NCBI RefSeq assembly: GCF_900187975.1
Contig: NZ_FZPC01000004.1
Coordinates: 124,001 to 188,000, forward strand
DNA length: 64,000 nucleotides
Source of the DNA: Pseudomonas delhiensis
GTDB lineage: Bacteria > Pseudomonadota > Gammaproteobacteria > Pseudomonadales > Pseudomonadaceae
Direction: 5' to 3'
Shown: positions 50,904 to 63,800 of the stretch, piece after piece
Layout of the letters: each line of letters opens with the position of its first letter
Position numbering within the stretch: position 1 is the first letter of the stretch
Program-made: the position numbers and the translations under genes
Notes under the pieces: generated by a model
What the model saw: the letters and a program-made list of their open reading frames with translations, nothing else
The model's database searches: none
What the model was told of the DNA's origin: nothing

Positions 50904-51533
50904 TTGAAAAAGATCAAGATCGTTCTGGCGGATGATCACGCAGTCGTATTGATGGGAGTTCGTGGAGTTCTGGAACGCCACCCGCAGTATCAAGTGGCAT
51001 GTGAGGTGCGAACTTCCGGTGAGTTGGTCGAGGCATTGCGACGGGAGCATTTCGATATCGCGATCATCGACTTCAGCATGCCCGGAGACGAAGTCTACGG
51101 TGACGGCGTGCGCTTCATCGGTTATCTGGTACGTAATTTCCCCGAGGTAAAATTCCTGGTCTTCACCATGCTGTCCAACCGCCTGGTGCTGGACCGTCTG
51201 TGCGAGCTGGGGGTGCAGGGCGTGGTGCGCAAGGACGCGGGCATGCCCCAACTGTTGTCGGCCCTGGACGCCCTGAGCAAGGGCCGCAGGGTACTGAGCC
51301 CGTGCACGGGCGAGGGCGGCGACCTGCACAGCCGCCTGACCTCGCTCTCGGTCAAGGAGTACGAGGTACTGCGGCTGTTCGTCTCGGGCCTGCGCGTCTG
51401 CGAGATAGCCCGCCTGCTGCGGCGCAGCGACAAGACCATCAGCGCGCAGAAGGCATCGGCCAAGCGCCGCCTGGGCGTGACCACGGACCAGGAACTGCTG
51501 GCCTGTTGCCTGGAGGGGCATTTCTTCGACTGA
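50904..51533 (+). CDS. orphan NarL/RcsB-like response regulator
   Basis: 209 residues. The receiver domain (1-125) has acidic Asp10/Asp11, phosphoacceptor Asp56 (IIDFSMPGDE) and VVRKDAG with the conserved Lys. The C-terminal LuxR helix-turn-helix (LSVKEYEVLRLFVSGLRV, then KTISAQKASAKRRLGV) is close to RcsB/EvgA types. Start is TTG at 50904, preceded by GAGG five bases earlier; no ATG fits. No sensor kinase is nearby. It lies directly upstream of the giant adhesin and may regulate it (inference). Confidence 0.9.
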   Translation: MKKIKIVLADDHAVVLMGVRGVLERHPQYQVACEVRTSGELVEALRREHFDIAIIDFSMPGDEVYGDGVRFIGYLVRNFPEVKFLVFTMLSNRLVLDRLCELGVQGVVRKDAGMPQLLSALDALSKGRRVLSPCTGEGGDLHSRLTSLSVKEYEVLRLFVSGLRVCEIARLLRRSDKTISAQKASAKRRLGVTTDQELLACCLEGHFFD

Positions 51534-51558
51534 TGAACTTCATCCTATATACCACCTG

Positions 51559-51587
51559 AAAAAGCGGGCTTGCATGGCCCGCTTTTT
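51559..51587 (+). terminator. strong intrinsic terminator after the response regulator
   Basis: AAAAAGCGGGC at 51559-51569 pairs with GCCCGCTTTTT at 51577-51587 around TTGCATG. The T-run continues for one more base. It isolates the adhesin gene from the regulator transcript. Confidence 0.95.
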
Positions 51588-51768
51588 TATTTCCCGTTGG
51601 AATACCTTTTTCTGAAAGGGTTAAGTTGAAATATTAAAAGGGTTGAGAATTTTCCGATATGGCTTCGGAATTTATCGCCTGGGACCATGAATAAGAAAAT
51701 TCCCAATTGTATGCCCTGAAACGCGCCCTATTCTTTCGGTCAGTAATTAAGGAATGCCTTGGTCTTCC

Positions 51769-51782
51769 TTGATTTGAATCAA
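51769..51782. promoter_or_regulatory. perfect Anr/Fnr-type box upstream of the giant adhesin
   Basis: TTGAT-TTGA-ATCAA is an exact match to the TTGAT-N4-ATCAA consensus of the oxygen/NO-responsive Fnr-like regulators Anr and Dnr. It sits 98 bp before the adhesin ATG (last base of the box to first base of the start codon), inside a gap with no other gene. A possible -10 is TATTTT at 51800-51805; its spacing from the box is a few bases shorter than the class II optimum. Confidence 0.7.
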
Positions 51783-51879
51783 ATAAGGCGCTGGCCAGGT
51801 ATTTTGAGGATGCATCTTGGAATCGCCAGTGCCCTTTCAATTGCAGAAAGAAAGATAGCCTCGTCAGGCGGGAGTTCAC

Positions 51880-54800
51880 ATGGCCGCGATTCAACTGATT
51901 GCGAAGAGTTCGGGACAGGTCAGCGATGTCAGCGGCAAGAACCTGTTGTCGCTGACGCACCCGTGCGTGGTGAAGATCGCGGCCGCGCCGGACAGCATCC
52001 AGTCTGTCAGCCGCAACGGCGACAGCTTGGTGATACGTCTGAAGAACGGCGAGGTCATCACCGTCGACAACTTCTTCCAGGCCGTGGACGGCCTGCGCCA
52101 CGACCTGGTGCTGGAGGCTCCTGACGGCCAGCTGTGGCTGGCGGACCAGAGCGAACCCTGGCTGACCACCGAGCTGGATTCCATCGAGCAACTGCTGGCC
52201 GTGCAGTCCGATGATGCCTACTACGCCTTCGGCCTGCTGCCCATGGCCGGCCTGGGCGCCCTGGGCGTCGGTGGCCTGGCCGCCGCGGCGGGGGGCGGTG
52301 GCGGCGGCTCGGGGGGCGGCGCCAGCGGGGCGGCCCCGGGCAAGCCGGCCGTGCTGTCCAACAACCTGCAGGGCCTGGCCGGCACCGCCGAGCCCGGCAG
52401 CCTGATCACCCTGACCCGCCCGGACGGCAGCACCCTCACCACCACCACCGACGGCAACGGCCACTGGAGCTTCCAGCCCAACCCGCTGGACAACGGCCAG
52501 GCCGGCACCGTCACCGCCTCCAACGGCAATGGCACCAGCGAGCCGGTCGGCACCGGCGCGGCCGACCTGCTGGCGCCACAGGAGCCCACTGTCACCGAGA
52601 ACAACGCCGGCGGCCTGTCCGGCACCGGCGAGCCGGAAGGCATCGTCACCGTCGAACTGCCCGATGGCAGTACCGTCACTACCGTCGTCGACGGCAACGG
52701 CAACTGGGAATTCCCGGAAAACCCGCTGGAGAACGGCGAGAGCGGCATCATCACCATCATCGATCCCTCGGGCAACGTCAGCCCGCCCACCGTGACCGAG
52801 CCGGCCGACCTGGTTCCCCCGGAGCCGCCGGTGGTCACCGAGAACAACGGCAACGGCCTGGGCGGCACTGGCGAACCGGAAGGCATCGTCACCGTCGAAC
52901 TGCCCGACGGCAGCACCGTGACCACCGTCGTCGACGGCAACGGCAACTGGGAATTCCCGGAAAACCCGCTGGAAAACGGCGAGAACGGCAGCGTCACCAT
53001 CACCGATCCGTCGGGCAATGTCAGCCCGCCGACCGAAACCGGCCCGGCCGAGATAGAGCCCATCGACACCACGGCCCCGGAACCGCCGGTGATCACCGAC
53101 AACAATGGCAATGGCCTGGGCGGCACCGGCGAGCCGGAAGGCATCGTCACCGTGGAACTGCCGGATGGCAGCACCGTGACCACCGTCGTCGATGGGAACG
53201 GCAACTGGGAGTTCCCGGAAAACCCGCTGGAGAACGGCGAGACCGGCATCGTCACCATCACCGACCCGTCGGGCAATGTCAGCCCGCCCACCATCACCGA
53301 ACCGGCTGACCTGGTTCCCCCGGAGCCGCCGGTCATCACCGGCAACAACGGCAACGGCCTGGGTGGCACCGGCGAGCCGGAAGGCATCGTCACGGTCGAA
53401 CTGCCGGACGGCAGCACCGTCACCACCGTCATCGACGAAAACGGTAACTGGGAGTTCCCGGAAAATCCGCTGGAGAATGGCGAGAGCGGCATCGTCACCA
53501 TCACCGACCCGTCGGGCAATGTCAGCCCGCCGACCGTGACCGAGCCGGCTGATGTCATTGCACCGGAGCCACCAGTCATCACTGACAACCACGGCAACGG
53601 CCTGGGCGGTACCGGCGAGCCGGAAGGCATCGTCACGGTCGAACTGCCGGACGGCAGCACCGTGACCACCATCATCGACGAAAACGGTAACTGGGAGTTC
53701 CCGGAAAATCCGCTGGAGAATGGCGAGAGCGGCACCGTCACCATCACCGATCCGTCGGGCAATGTCAGCCCGCCGGTGACTACTGAGCCGGCCGACGTCA
53801 TCGCGCCGGAACCGCCGGTCATCACGGACAATAACGGCAACGGCCTGGGTGGCACCGGCGAGCCGGAAGGCATCGTCACCGTCGAACTGCCGGACGGCAG
53901 CACCGTCACCACCGTCATCGACGAAAACGGCAACTGGGAATTCCCGGAAAATCCGCTGGAGAACGGCGAGAGCGGCACCGTCACCATCACCGACCCGTCG
54001 GGCAACATCAGCCCGCCGACCGAAACCGATCCGGCCGATACCATCGCGCCGGAACCGCCGGTCATCACCGACAACAACGGCAACGGCCTGGGCGGTACCG
54101 GCGAGCCGGAAGGCATCGTCACCGTCGAACTGCCCGATGGCAGCACCGTGACCACCATCGTCGACGAGAATGGCAACTGGGAATTCCCGGAAAACCCGCT
54201 GGAAAACGGCGAGACCGGTACCGTCACCATCACCGATCCCTCGGGCAACGTCAGCCCGCCCACCATCACCGAACCGACGGACAACCTTGCCCCCGATATT
54301 TCCGAGGCCGAGGCGAGCCTCAACCTGATCGACGATGTCGGCGCCATCACCGGGCCTATAGCCCAGGGCGGCCACACCGATGACAACCAGCCCGAGTTCA
54401 AGGGCCAACTGGTCGGCGGCGATGCCGTGCTGGTGAACGTCTACGACAATGGCGAGCTGATCGGCAGCACCCCGGTGAACCCCGACGGCAGTTGGAGCTT
54501 CACCCCCGAGCAGCCGCTGGAGGAGGGCGCGCACAGCCTGCAGGCCAGCGCGGTGGATGCCGCCGGCAATGCCAGCGCCATGCTGCCGGCCGATGGCTGG
54601 AGCTTCACCGTCGATACCCTCGCGCCGGTCACCCCGCCTGAGACGGTCGGTGCGCTGAGCCTGGTCGACGATGTGGGCAGCGTCATCGGGGAGATCGCCC
54701 GTGGCGGTGTGACCGACGATGCCAAGCCGCGCTTCGGCGGCAATGGCGTACCGGCCGATATCCTGAGCGTGAACGTCTACGACAACGGCGTGCTGATCGG

Positions 54801-57800
54801 CAGCGCCAGTGTCAGCGCTGGCCAGTGGAGCTTCGACCCCGCGCTGCCGCTGCTGGCCGGCGAGCACAACTTCCAGGCCGCGCTGGTGGATGCCGCCGGC
54901 AACGAAGGGCCGAAGAGCGCCGACTGGCACTTCACCCTCAAGCTGACGCCGCCGGCCGCGCCTTCCATCGAGCACGTCATCGACGACCAGGCGCCGCTGA
55001 CCAGCGAGCACCTGCAGCCCGGCGCGCAGACCGACGACCGTACCCCGACCATCAAGGGTACCGCCGAGGCGGGCACCCTGGTCCACCTGTACGTCAATGG
55101 CAGCGAAGCCGGCAGCGTCGCCACCGACGCCGAGGGCAACTGGTCGATCACCCTGGACGATCTCGGCGCCGACGGCCTCAAGACCCTTACCGCCAAGGCC
55201 GTGGACACGGCCGGGCAGTGGAGCCCGGCCACCGGCGGCTTCGACATCCTCCTCGACACCCGCGCACCGGCCACCCCGGACGCGCCGAGCGCGCTGGACA
55301 ACGTCGGTGCCGTCACCGGCCCGATCACCGGCGGCGTAACCGACGACAGCACCCCGACCTTCAGCGGCAGCGCCGAACCGGGCGCCACCGTCACCATCAA
55401 GGATGGCGACAGTGTCCTGGGCACGGCCATCGTCGATGGCGAAGGCAACTGGAGCTTTACCCCGGCCGAGGCGCTGGGGGAGGGCGAGCACAGCATCACC
55501 TCCGTGGTCAGCGATGCCGCCGGCAACGTCAGCGAGCCCAGCGATGCGCTGGTGCTGGTGGTCGACACCCGGCCGCTGGTGGTCAGCGTCGCCAAGGCGC
55601 TGGATGACGCCGGCAGCCTGACCGCCGGGCTGGGCAACGGCGCGGTGACCGACGACCGCACGCCGACCCTGGTGGGCAGCGCCACCGCCGGCGCCCTGGT
55701 CACCGTCATGGACGGCGCCAGCGTGCTCGGCTCGGTGGTGGCCGATGCCGCCGGTGCCTGGAGCCTGGAGCTGCCGGCGCAGGCCGATGGCGGCTACAGC
55801 TACGACGTCACCGCCAGCAACGGCGCCAACAGCGCCAGCACCCGCTTCGAACTGACCATCGACGGCAGCGCGCCGGCCAAGCCGGGGGCGATCCTCGCCG
55901 TCGACAACCAGGGCGAGGTCACCGGCCCCATCGACAACGGCATCACCGACGATTCCACCCCGACCTTCAGCGGCAGCGCCGAGCCGGGCAGCGTCGTCAC
56001 CATCCTGGATGGCGGCAGCGTGCTGGGCACGGCCGTGGCCGACGGCGACGGCAACTGGAGCTTCACCCCGGCGCAGCCGCTCACCGATGGCGAGCACGCC
56101 ATCAGCGTGAAAGCCACCGATGCCGCCGGCAACGTCAGCGAGCCGAGCGACGTGCTGGCGCTCACGGTCGACACCAGTGATGTGCTGGTGAGCATCGAGG
56201 CCGCCATCGACGATGCCGGCGAACCCCAGAGCCTGAGCAACAACGCCCTGACCAATGACGCCACCCCGACCCTGGTCGGCAAGACCCTGGCCGACGCGGT
56301 CGTGGTCATCTTCGAGGGCGAGGTCGAGATCGGCAGCGTCACCGCCGATGCCGAGGGCAACTGGAGCTTCCAGCTGCCGGCCCAGGCCGATGGCGAGCAC
56401 ACCTATACCGCCAGCGTCTCCAATGGCGCCAACAGCGGCAGCGCCGAGTTCAGCCTGAACCTCGACACCGCCGCGCCGGCCACTCCGGCAGCGGTGCTCG
56501 CCACTGACGACCAGGGCCTGGTCCGCGGCCCGATCGCCGCGGGCGGCGTCACCGACGATGCCCAGCCGGTGTTCTCCGGCACGGCAGAGGCCGGTGCCGT
56601 GGTCACCCTGCTGGACGGCGCCGAGGTGCTGGGCAGCGTCACCGCCGATGCCAACGGCGACTGGAGCTTCACCCCGGCGCAGCCGCTGGCCGAGGGCAGC
56701 CACAGTATCAGCGCGCAGGTCAGCGATGCCGCCGGCAACGTCGGCCAGCCCGGCCCCGCGCTGGCGTTCAGCGTCGACACCGCGCCCATCAGCGTCAGCG
56801 TGATCAAAGCCAGCGACAACGTCGGCGCCAAGCAGGGCGACCTGGCCGACAAGGCGCTCACCGACGACAACCGCCCGACCCTGGTCGGCACCGCCAGCGC
56901 CGGCGCCATCGTCAGCATCCTCGACGGTTCGACGCTGCTCGGCTCGGTGCTCGCCGACGCTTCCGGCAACTGGAGCCTGGAGCTGCCGGAGCAGGCCGAC
57001 GGCAATCATGTCTACGACATCCTGGCCACCGCCGCCAACGGCAACGAGGCCGGCACCCGCTTCGAACTGGACATCGACACCCAGGCCCCCGACGCCCCGG
57101 CCGGCATCGTCGTGACCGACAACGTCGGCGCGCAGCAGGGCGGCCTGGAGGCCGGCGCCGCCACCGACGACAGCGCCGCGGTGATCAGCGGCAGCGGCGC
57201 CAACCCCGGCGACCTCATCACTGTCCACGACAACGGCAGCGTGATCGGCACCGCCATCGTCGACGCCGACGGCAACTGGAGCTACAAGCCGGAAACCCCG
57301 CTGGCCGAAGGCGAGCATGCGATCACGGCCTCGGCCACCGATGCCGCCGGCAATGAAAGTGCCCGGGGCCCGGCCCTGAGCTTCGTGGTCGACACCACCG
57401 CGCCGGGCGCGATCACCGACCTGGCGCTGGTCGACGACGTGGAAGGCGGCATCCTCGGCAGCATCGGCCAGGGCGAGCTGAGCAACGACGCCACGCCGAC
57501 CTACAGCGGCCATGTCGAGGGCGGCGCCGTGCTGGTACGCATCTACGACAACGGCGAGCTGATCGGCTCGGCGAGCGTGGACGAAGCCGGCAACTGGCGT
57601 TTCGAGCCGCAGACGCCGCTGGCCGATGGCGCGCACAGCTTCCAGGCCGAGGCGCTGGACGCCGCCGGCAACCTCGGCCCGCGCAGCGAGGCCTGGGACT
57701 TCGTGGTCGATGCCGCCGTCCCCGAGACGCCGCGCATCACCCGCGTGCAGGACGACTTCGGGCCGCAACAGGGCGACCTCGACAAGGGCGCCGCCACCGA

Positions 57801-60800
57801 CGACGCCAACCTGACCCTGAGCGGCACCGGCAGCGCCGGCGCCACCCTGTTCCTCTACGTGCGCCTGAGCGACGATGCGCAGGCGCCGAGCGAGCTGCTG
57901 GGCTCCACCGTCATCGACGCCAACGGCCAGTGGAGCCTGACCACCGACGACCTCGGCCAGTTCGGCGGCGACGGCATGAAGTACCTGTGGGCCAGCTCGC
58001 AGAGCCCCTCGGGGCAGATGAGCGAAGCGCCCGGCGAGGACTTCCCGGTCGAGCTGCAGAGCGCGCTGCCGGAGGCGCCGCAAATGCTGGCGCTGGAGAC
58101 CGAAGCCTTCACCAGCCTGGTCTCCGGCAACCTCACCAGCGACACCACGCCGAGCATCTCCGGCAGCGGCGCGCCGGGTTCGCTGGTGGTGGTCTACGAC
58201 AATGGCCAGGAACTGGGCTCGACGCAGGTGGACGAGGCCGGCCACTGGAGCTTCACCCCGCAGGCGCCGCTGGCCGATGGCTCGCACGCGCTCAGCGCGA
58301 CCCTCACCGATGGCGTGGGCAACGTCACCGAGCCCAGCGCGCCCTGGCTGTTCGTGGTCGACACCCTGGCGCCGAACGTCGGCCTGGACATCAACACCGC
58401 CGAGCAGCTGGCCGGGCAGACCGAGCCGGGGGCGATCGTCACCGTGGTCGACAAGGCCGGCACGGCGCACAGCGTCACCGCCGACCAGGACGGCCGCTGG
58501 AGCATGCAGCCCAACCCCCTGGGCCTGGGCGAGGACGGCAGCCTTTCGGTGCAGGACGCCGCCGGCAACCCATCGCAAGCCATCGTCATCCAGGGCGACG
58601 TGCTGGCCAGCTACGACCTGAGCCGCTACACCAGCCAGGTCAACACCACCGAGGCCGGGCCCCAGGCCAACCCGAGCGTGGCGACCCTGGCGGACGGCAG
58701 GATCATCGTGGTCTGGCAGGGCGGCGATACCGGCAACGACTCCGCCGAAGTGTTCATGCAACTGTTCGAGGCCGACGGCGTCACCCGCATCGGCGGCGAG
58801 CAGCAGGTCAACCAGCGCAGCGCGTACAGCCAGGACAGCCCGCAGGTGGTGGCCCTGGCCGACGGCGGCTACCTGGTGGTCTGGGAGTCCTACCTGGCCG
58901 GCCCGGACACCAGCGGCGACGGCATCATGGCACGGCGCTATGGCGCCGACGGCAGCCCGCTGACCGACGAGTTCGCGGTCAACCTGAATACCGCCGGCGG
59001 GCAGAAATCGGCCGTCGCCGTCGCCCACCCGGATGGCGGTTACACCATCAGCTGGATGAGCGACCCGAACGGCACCAGCACCGACCTGATCGTGCAGCGT
59101 ACCTTCGATGCCGACAACCAGCCGCTGACCGGCGACGTGATCGTGGGCAGCGGCGAGGCATACGGCGCCTCCGGCGCACCGGCCATGGCGGCCTTCGCCG
59201 ATGGCACGTACGTGACCGTGTGGAGCGGCGCCAAGGGCCCGGGCGACAACGCCGGCACCGGTGTCATCGGCCAGCTGTACAAGGCCGACGGCACGCCGCT
59301 GGGTGGCAACTTCCAGGTCAACGGCAGCACCGGCAACAGCCAGGACTACCCGGACGTGATCACCCTCAGGGACGGCAGCTTCGTGGTGGTCTGGGAGGGC
59401 AACCCGCCGGGCAGCAGCGGCTACGACGTCTACATGGCGCACTACAGCGTCGACCCGGCCACCGGCGCCGTGCAGCGGATCGGCATGGGCGACGTGCGCG
59501 TCAACAGCAACGTGGCGGGCGACCAGTACAAGCCCACCGCGGTGGCGCTGGACGATGGCGGCTACCTGGTCCTCTGGGGCTCGGTGGGTGGCGACGGCAG
59601 CGGTTCGGCGGTCTACGCCCAGCGCTACAGCGCTACCGGCGAGAAGCTCGGCCGCGAGTTCCTGGTCAACCCGACCACCGAGGGCAACCAGGGCTGGGCC
59701 GGCGACAGCGTCGACATGAAGAACCTGCTGGACGCCACCGTGATGGAAGACGGAAACGTCTACGTCACCTGGCAGAGCGACAAGGCCGACAGCAGCGGCT
59801 GGGGCATCGAGGGCAGCGTCATCGACATCGATGCCGGCTACTACTCGGAATTCCGCGTCAACAGCACCCTGACCGGCGGCCAGGACCATTCGGCCACGGC
59901 CAGGCTGCCCAACGGCGGCTTCGTGGTGGTCTGGGAATCGGCCACGGGCGATGGTTCCAACGACTGCGTCATGGCCCAGCTGTTCGACGCCAGGGGCATG
60001 CCGGTAGGGCCGGAGTTCGTGGTCAACGCCACCAGCGGCGACTACCAGGGCAAGCCCTCGGTGGAAGCCCTGGCCGACGGTAGCTTCGTGGTCAGCTGGA
60101 CCAGCTACACCGGCGGCAACGATGCCATCGTGCAGCAGAAGTATGGCTACACCTACGACCTCGACGGCCAGATCAATGGCGCGCAGCGCCAGGGTGGCGA
60201 GCACACGGTGAATGTCAACGACGCCGGCAACCAGCGTTACTCCAGCATCAGCGCCCTGGAGGACGGCGGCTACATGGTGACCTGGAAGTCGGCGGTCGGT
60301 GGCGAGTGGCATGTCTATGCCCGTCAGTACGATGCCGACGGCTCGCCGGTTACCGGCGACCTGCTGGTCAGCGATACCAACTACAGCAGCATCGACATCG
60401 TCGGCCCTTCCATCACCACCCTCAAGGGTGGCCTGGTGGTCATGTCCTACGGCCGTGATGTCGGTGGCAGCGCAGGTGGGGAAGCCTACTTCCGCATCTA
60501 CGACCCGGCCACCGGGACCTTCGGCCCGGAGATCGTGGCCAACCAGACCAGCGCCAACAGCCAGGCCTCGCCGAGCGTGTCGCACCTGGCCAACGGTAAT
60601 TTCATCGTCACCTGGGACTCCAACGACCATGGCGGCCCGGACCAGTACGGCTACGGCACCTGGGGGCGGATCTTCAACGCCGCCGGCGAGCCGGTGGGCA
60701 ACGAGTTCCTGCTCACCGGCACCACCATTGGCGACCAGGTCCTGCCGGTGGTCGTACCCCGCGAGGGCGGCGGCTTCGTGGTGATCTACCAGTCGTCCAG

Positions 60801-63800
60801 CGAGGCGGCGCCGGGCGCCGGAACCTACGGCGTCTACGCCCAGTACTTCGACGATGCCGGGCACAAGGTCGGCCAGCAGCTGCACATCAACCAACTGGTG
60901 AGCGGCGACCAGGTCGAGGTCGACGCCACCTTCCTGGACAGCGGCAAGCTGTTCGTCAGCTGGACCGACAAGGGCGTCAGCGACGGCAGCGGCAGCGCCA
61001 TCAAGGGCAGCCTGGTGGACCTGGACGAGAGTCTCGGCCTCATCGCGCCGCCGCCCGTGGGCGAAGGCGTGACCGGCATCGACTACGTGCCGGCCGACCC
61101 GCCGGCCATCAGCGTGCTCAGCGTCGGCCTGGACAGCAACAGCGCCGAGCAGCTGGGCGGCCGCACCGAGCCGGGCGCCATCGTCACCGTGGTGGATGCC
61201 AAGGGTGTCACCCACACCGCCACCGCCGACGAGCACGGCCGCTGGGCCATCTACCCCAACCCGCTGGCGGAGGGCGAGCAGGGCAGCCTGTCGGCCCGCG
61301 ACGCGGCCGGCCACGAGGCGCCGCCGCTGGCCATCCAGGGCGCGGCCCTGGCCGACTACCAGCTGGTCCGCCACACCGTGGAGGTCAACACCACCGAGGC
61401 CGGCCCCCAGGCCAACCCGAGCGTGGCGACCCTGGCGGACGGCAGGATCATCGTGGTCTGGCAGAGTGGCGATGCCAGCGCCGGCAATGCCGAGGTGTTC
61501 ATGCAACTGTTCGCGGCCGACGGCGTCACCCGCATCGGCGGCGAGCAGCAGGTCAACCAGCGCAACGCCAGCAACCAGGACAGCCCGCAGGTGGTGGCCC
61601 TGGCCGACGGTGGCTACCTGGTGGTCTGGGAGTCCTACCAGGCCGGCCCGGACACCAGTGGCGATGGCGTCATGGCGCGCCGCTACGGCGCCGACGGCAC
61701 CCCGCTGACCGACGAGTTCGCGGTCAACGTCGGCACTGCGGGCGGGCAGAAGTCGCCCATCGCCATCGCCCACCCGGACGGCGGCTACACCATCAGCTGG
61801 CAGAGCGACCCGGATGCCAGCACCACCAACCACATCGTGCAGCGCAGCTTCGACGCCGACAACCAGCCGCTCACCGGCGACGTCATCGTCGGCAGCGGGA
61901 ACCTCTACGGCAACGAAGGCGCGCCGGCCATGGCGGTCTTCGCCGACGGCATGTACGTGACCGTGTGGACCGGCCACGGCGGCCCCGGGGACAACTCCGC
62001 CAGCGGCGTCATCGGCCAGTTGTACAAGGCCGACGGCACGCCGCTGGGCGGCAACTTCCAGGTCAACGCCGGCACCGGCAACAGCCAGAACTACCCGGAC
62101 GTGATCACCCTCAAGGACGGCAGCTTCGTGGTGGTGTGGGACAGCAACCTGCCCGGCTCGGTCAGCTCGGACATCTATGCCGCGCATTACCGCGTCGACC
62201 CGGCCAGCGGCGAGCTGTCGCTGGTGGGCGCGGGCGACTTCCGCGTCAACAGCGGCCTGGCCGGCAAGCAGTACAAGCCCACCGCGGTGGCCCTGGAGGA
62301 CGGCGGTTACCTGGTGGTGTGGGGCTCGGACGGTGGCGACGGCAGTGGCTCGGCGGTCTACGCCCAGCGCTACGACGCCCAGGGCCAGCCACTGGGCCGC
62401 GAGTTCCTGGTCAACCCCACAACCGAGGGCAACCAGGGCTGGGGCGGCGACAACGGCGACATGAACAACCTGCTGGATGCCACCCTCCTGGCCGACGGCA
62501 ACGTCTACGTGACCTGGCAGAGCGACAAGGCCGACAGCAACGGCTGGGGCATCGAGGGCAGCGTCATCGACATCGACGCCGGCTACTACTCGGAATTTCG
62601 CGTCAACGGCACCCTGTCTGGCGACCAGGACCGCTCGGCCACGGCCAGGCTGCCCAACGGCGGCTTCGTGGTGGTCTGGGAGTCGGCCACGGGCGACGGT
62701 TCCAACGACTGCGTCATGGCCCAGTTGTTCGACGCCAAGGGCATGCCGCTGGGCGGCGAGTTCGTGGTCAACGGCACCACCGCCAACTACCAGGGCCAGC
62801 CTACGGTGGCGGTGCTCGCGGATGGCAGCTTCGTGGTCAGCTGGACCAGCTATGCCGGCGGCAACGACGCCATCCTGCTGCAGAAGTACGGCTACACCCA
62901 CGACCTCGATGGCCAGATCAATGGCGTGCAGCGCCAGGGTGGCGAGCACACGGTGAATGTCAACGACGCCGGCCACCAGCGCTACTCCAGCATCACCGCG
63001 CTGGACGACGGCGGCTACATGGTGGCCTGGAAGTCATCCGTGGGGGGCGAGTGGCATGTGTATGCCCGCCAGTACAATGCCGATGGCTCGCCGGCGGGCG
63101 GCGAACAGCTGGTCAGCGATACCAACTATGCCGACAGCCTCGACACCCGCGCGCCGTCTATCAGCACCCTGGAGGATGGCCGCGTGGTGTTCGCCTACGG
63201 CCGCAGCATGGGCGGCGGCGCCGGTGGCGAGGTGTTCTTCCGTGTCTACGATCCGGCGACCGGGAACTTCGGGCCGGAGATCCTGGCCAACCAGACCAGC
63301 GCCAACAGCCAGGCCTCGCCCAGCGTGTCGCAGCTGGCCAACGGCAGCTTCGTGGTGACCTGGGACTCCAATGACCACGGCGGCCTGGACCAGTCCGGCT
63401 ACGGCGTCTGGGGGCGGGTCTTCAATGCCGCCGGCGAGCCGCTGGGCAACGAGTTCCTGCTCAACACCCGCACGGCCGGCAACCAGGCCTTGCCGCTGGT
63501 GGTGGCTCGCGAGGGCGGTGGCTTCGTGGTGGTGTACCAGTCCGCCAGCGATGGCGCCCCGGGCGCGGGCAGCTACGGCATCTACGCCCAGTTCTTCGAC
63601 GACGCCGGGCGCAAGGTCGGCCAGGAGCTGCACATCAACCAACTGCTCAGCGGCGACCAGACGCAGGTTTCCGCGGCCTTCCTGGACAGCGGCAAGCTGT
63701 TCGTCAGCTGGACCGACAACGGCGTCGGCGACGGCGGCGGCAGCGCGGTCAAGGGGCGCCTGGTGGACCTGGAGGAAACCCTCGGCCTGCCAGCACCCGC

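Noticed and set aside
52594-54293. Tandem 243-bp repeats considered as a possible CRISPR or satellite
   Set aside because: Period is far too long for CRISPR, there are no spacers, and the repeats are in frame within one open reading frame.
51634-62976. A 3780-codon open frame on the minus strand
   Set aside because: It is the complement of the repetitive plus-strand adhesin; its translation is a low-complexity Val/Gly/Ala/Asp mix with no domain, while the plus frame has clear Ig, RTX and BapA-like features and a ribosome site.
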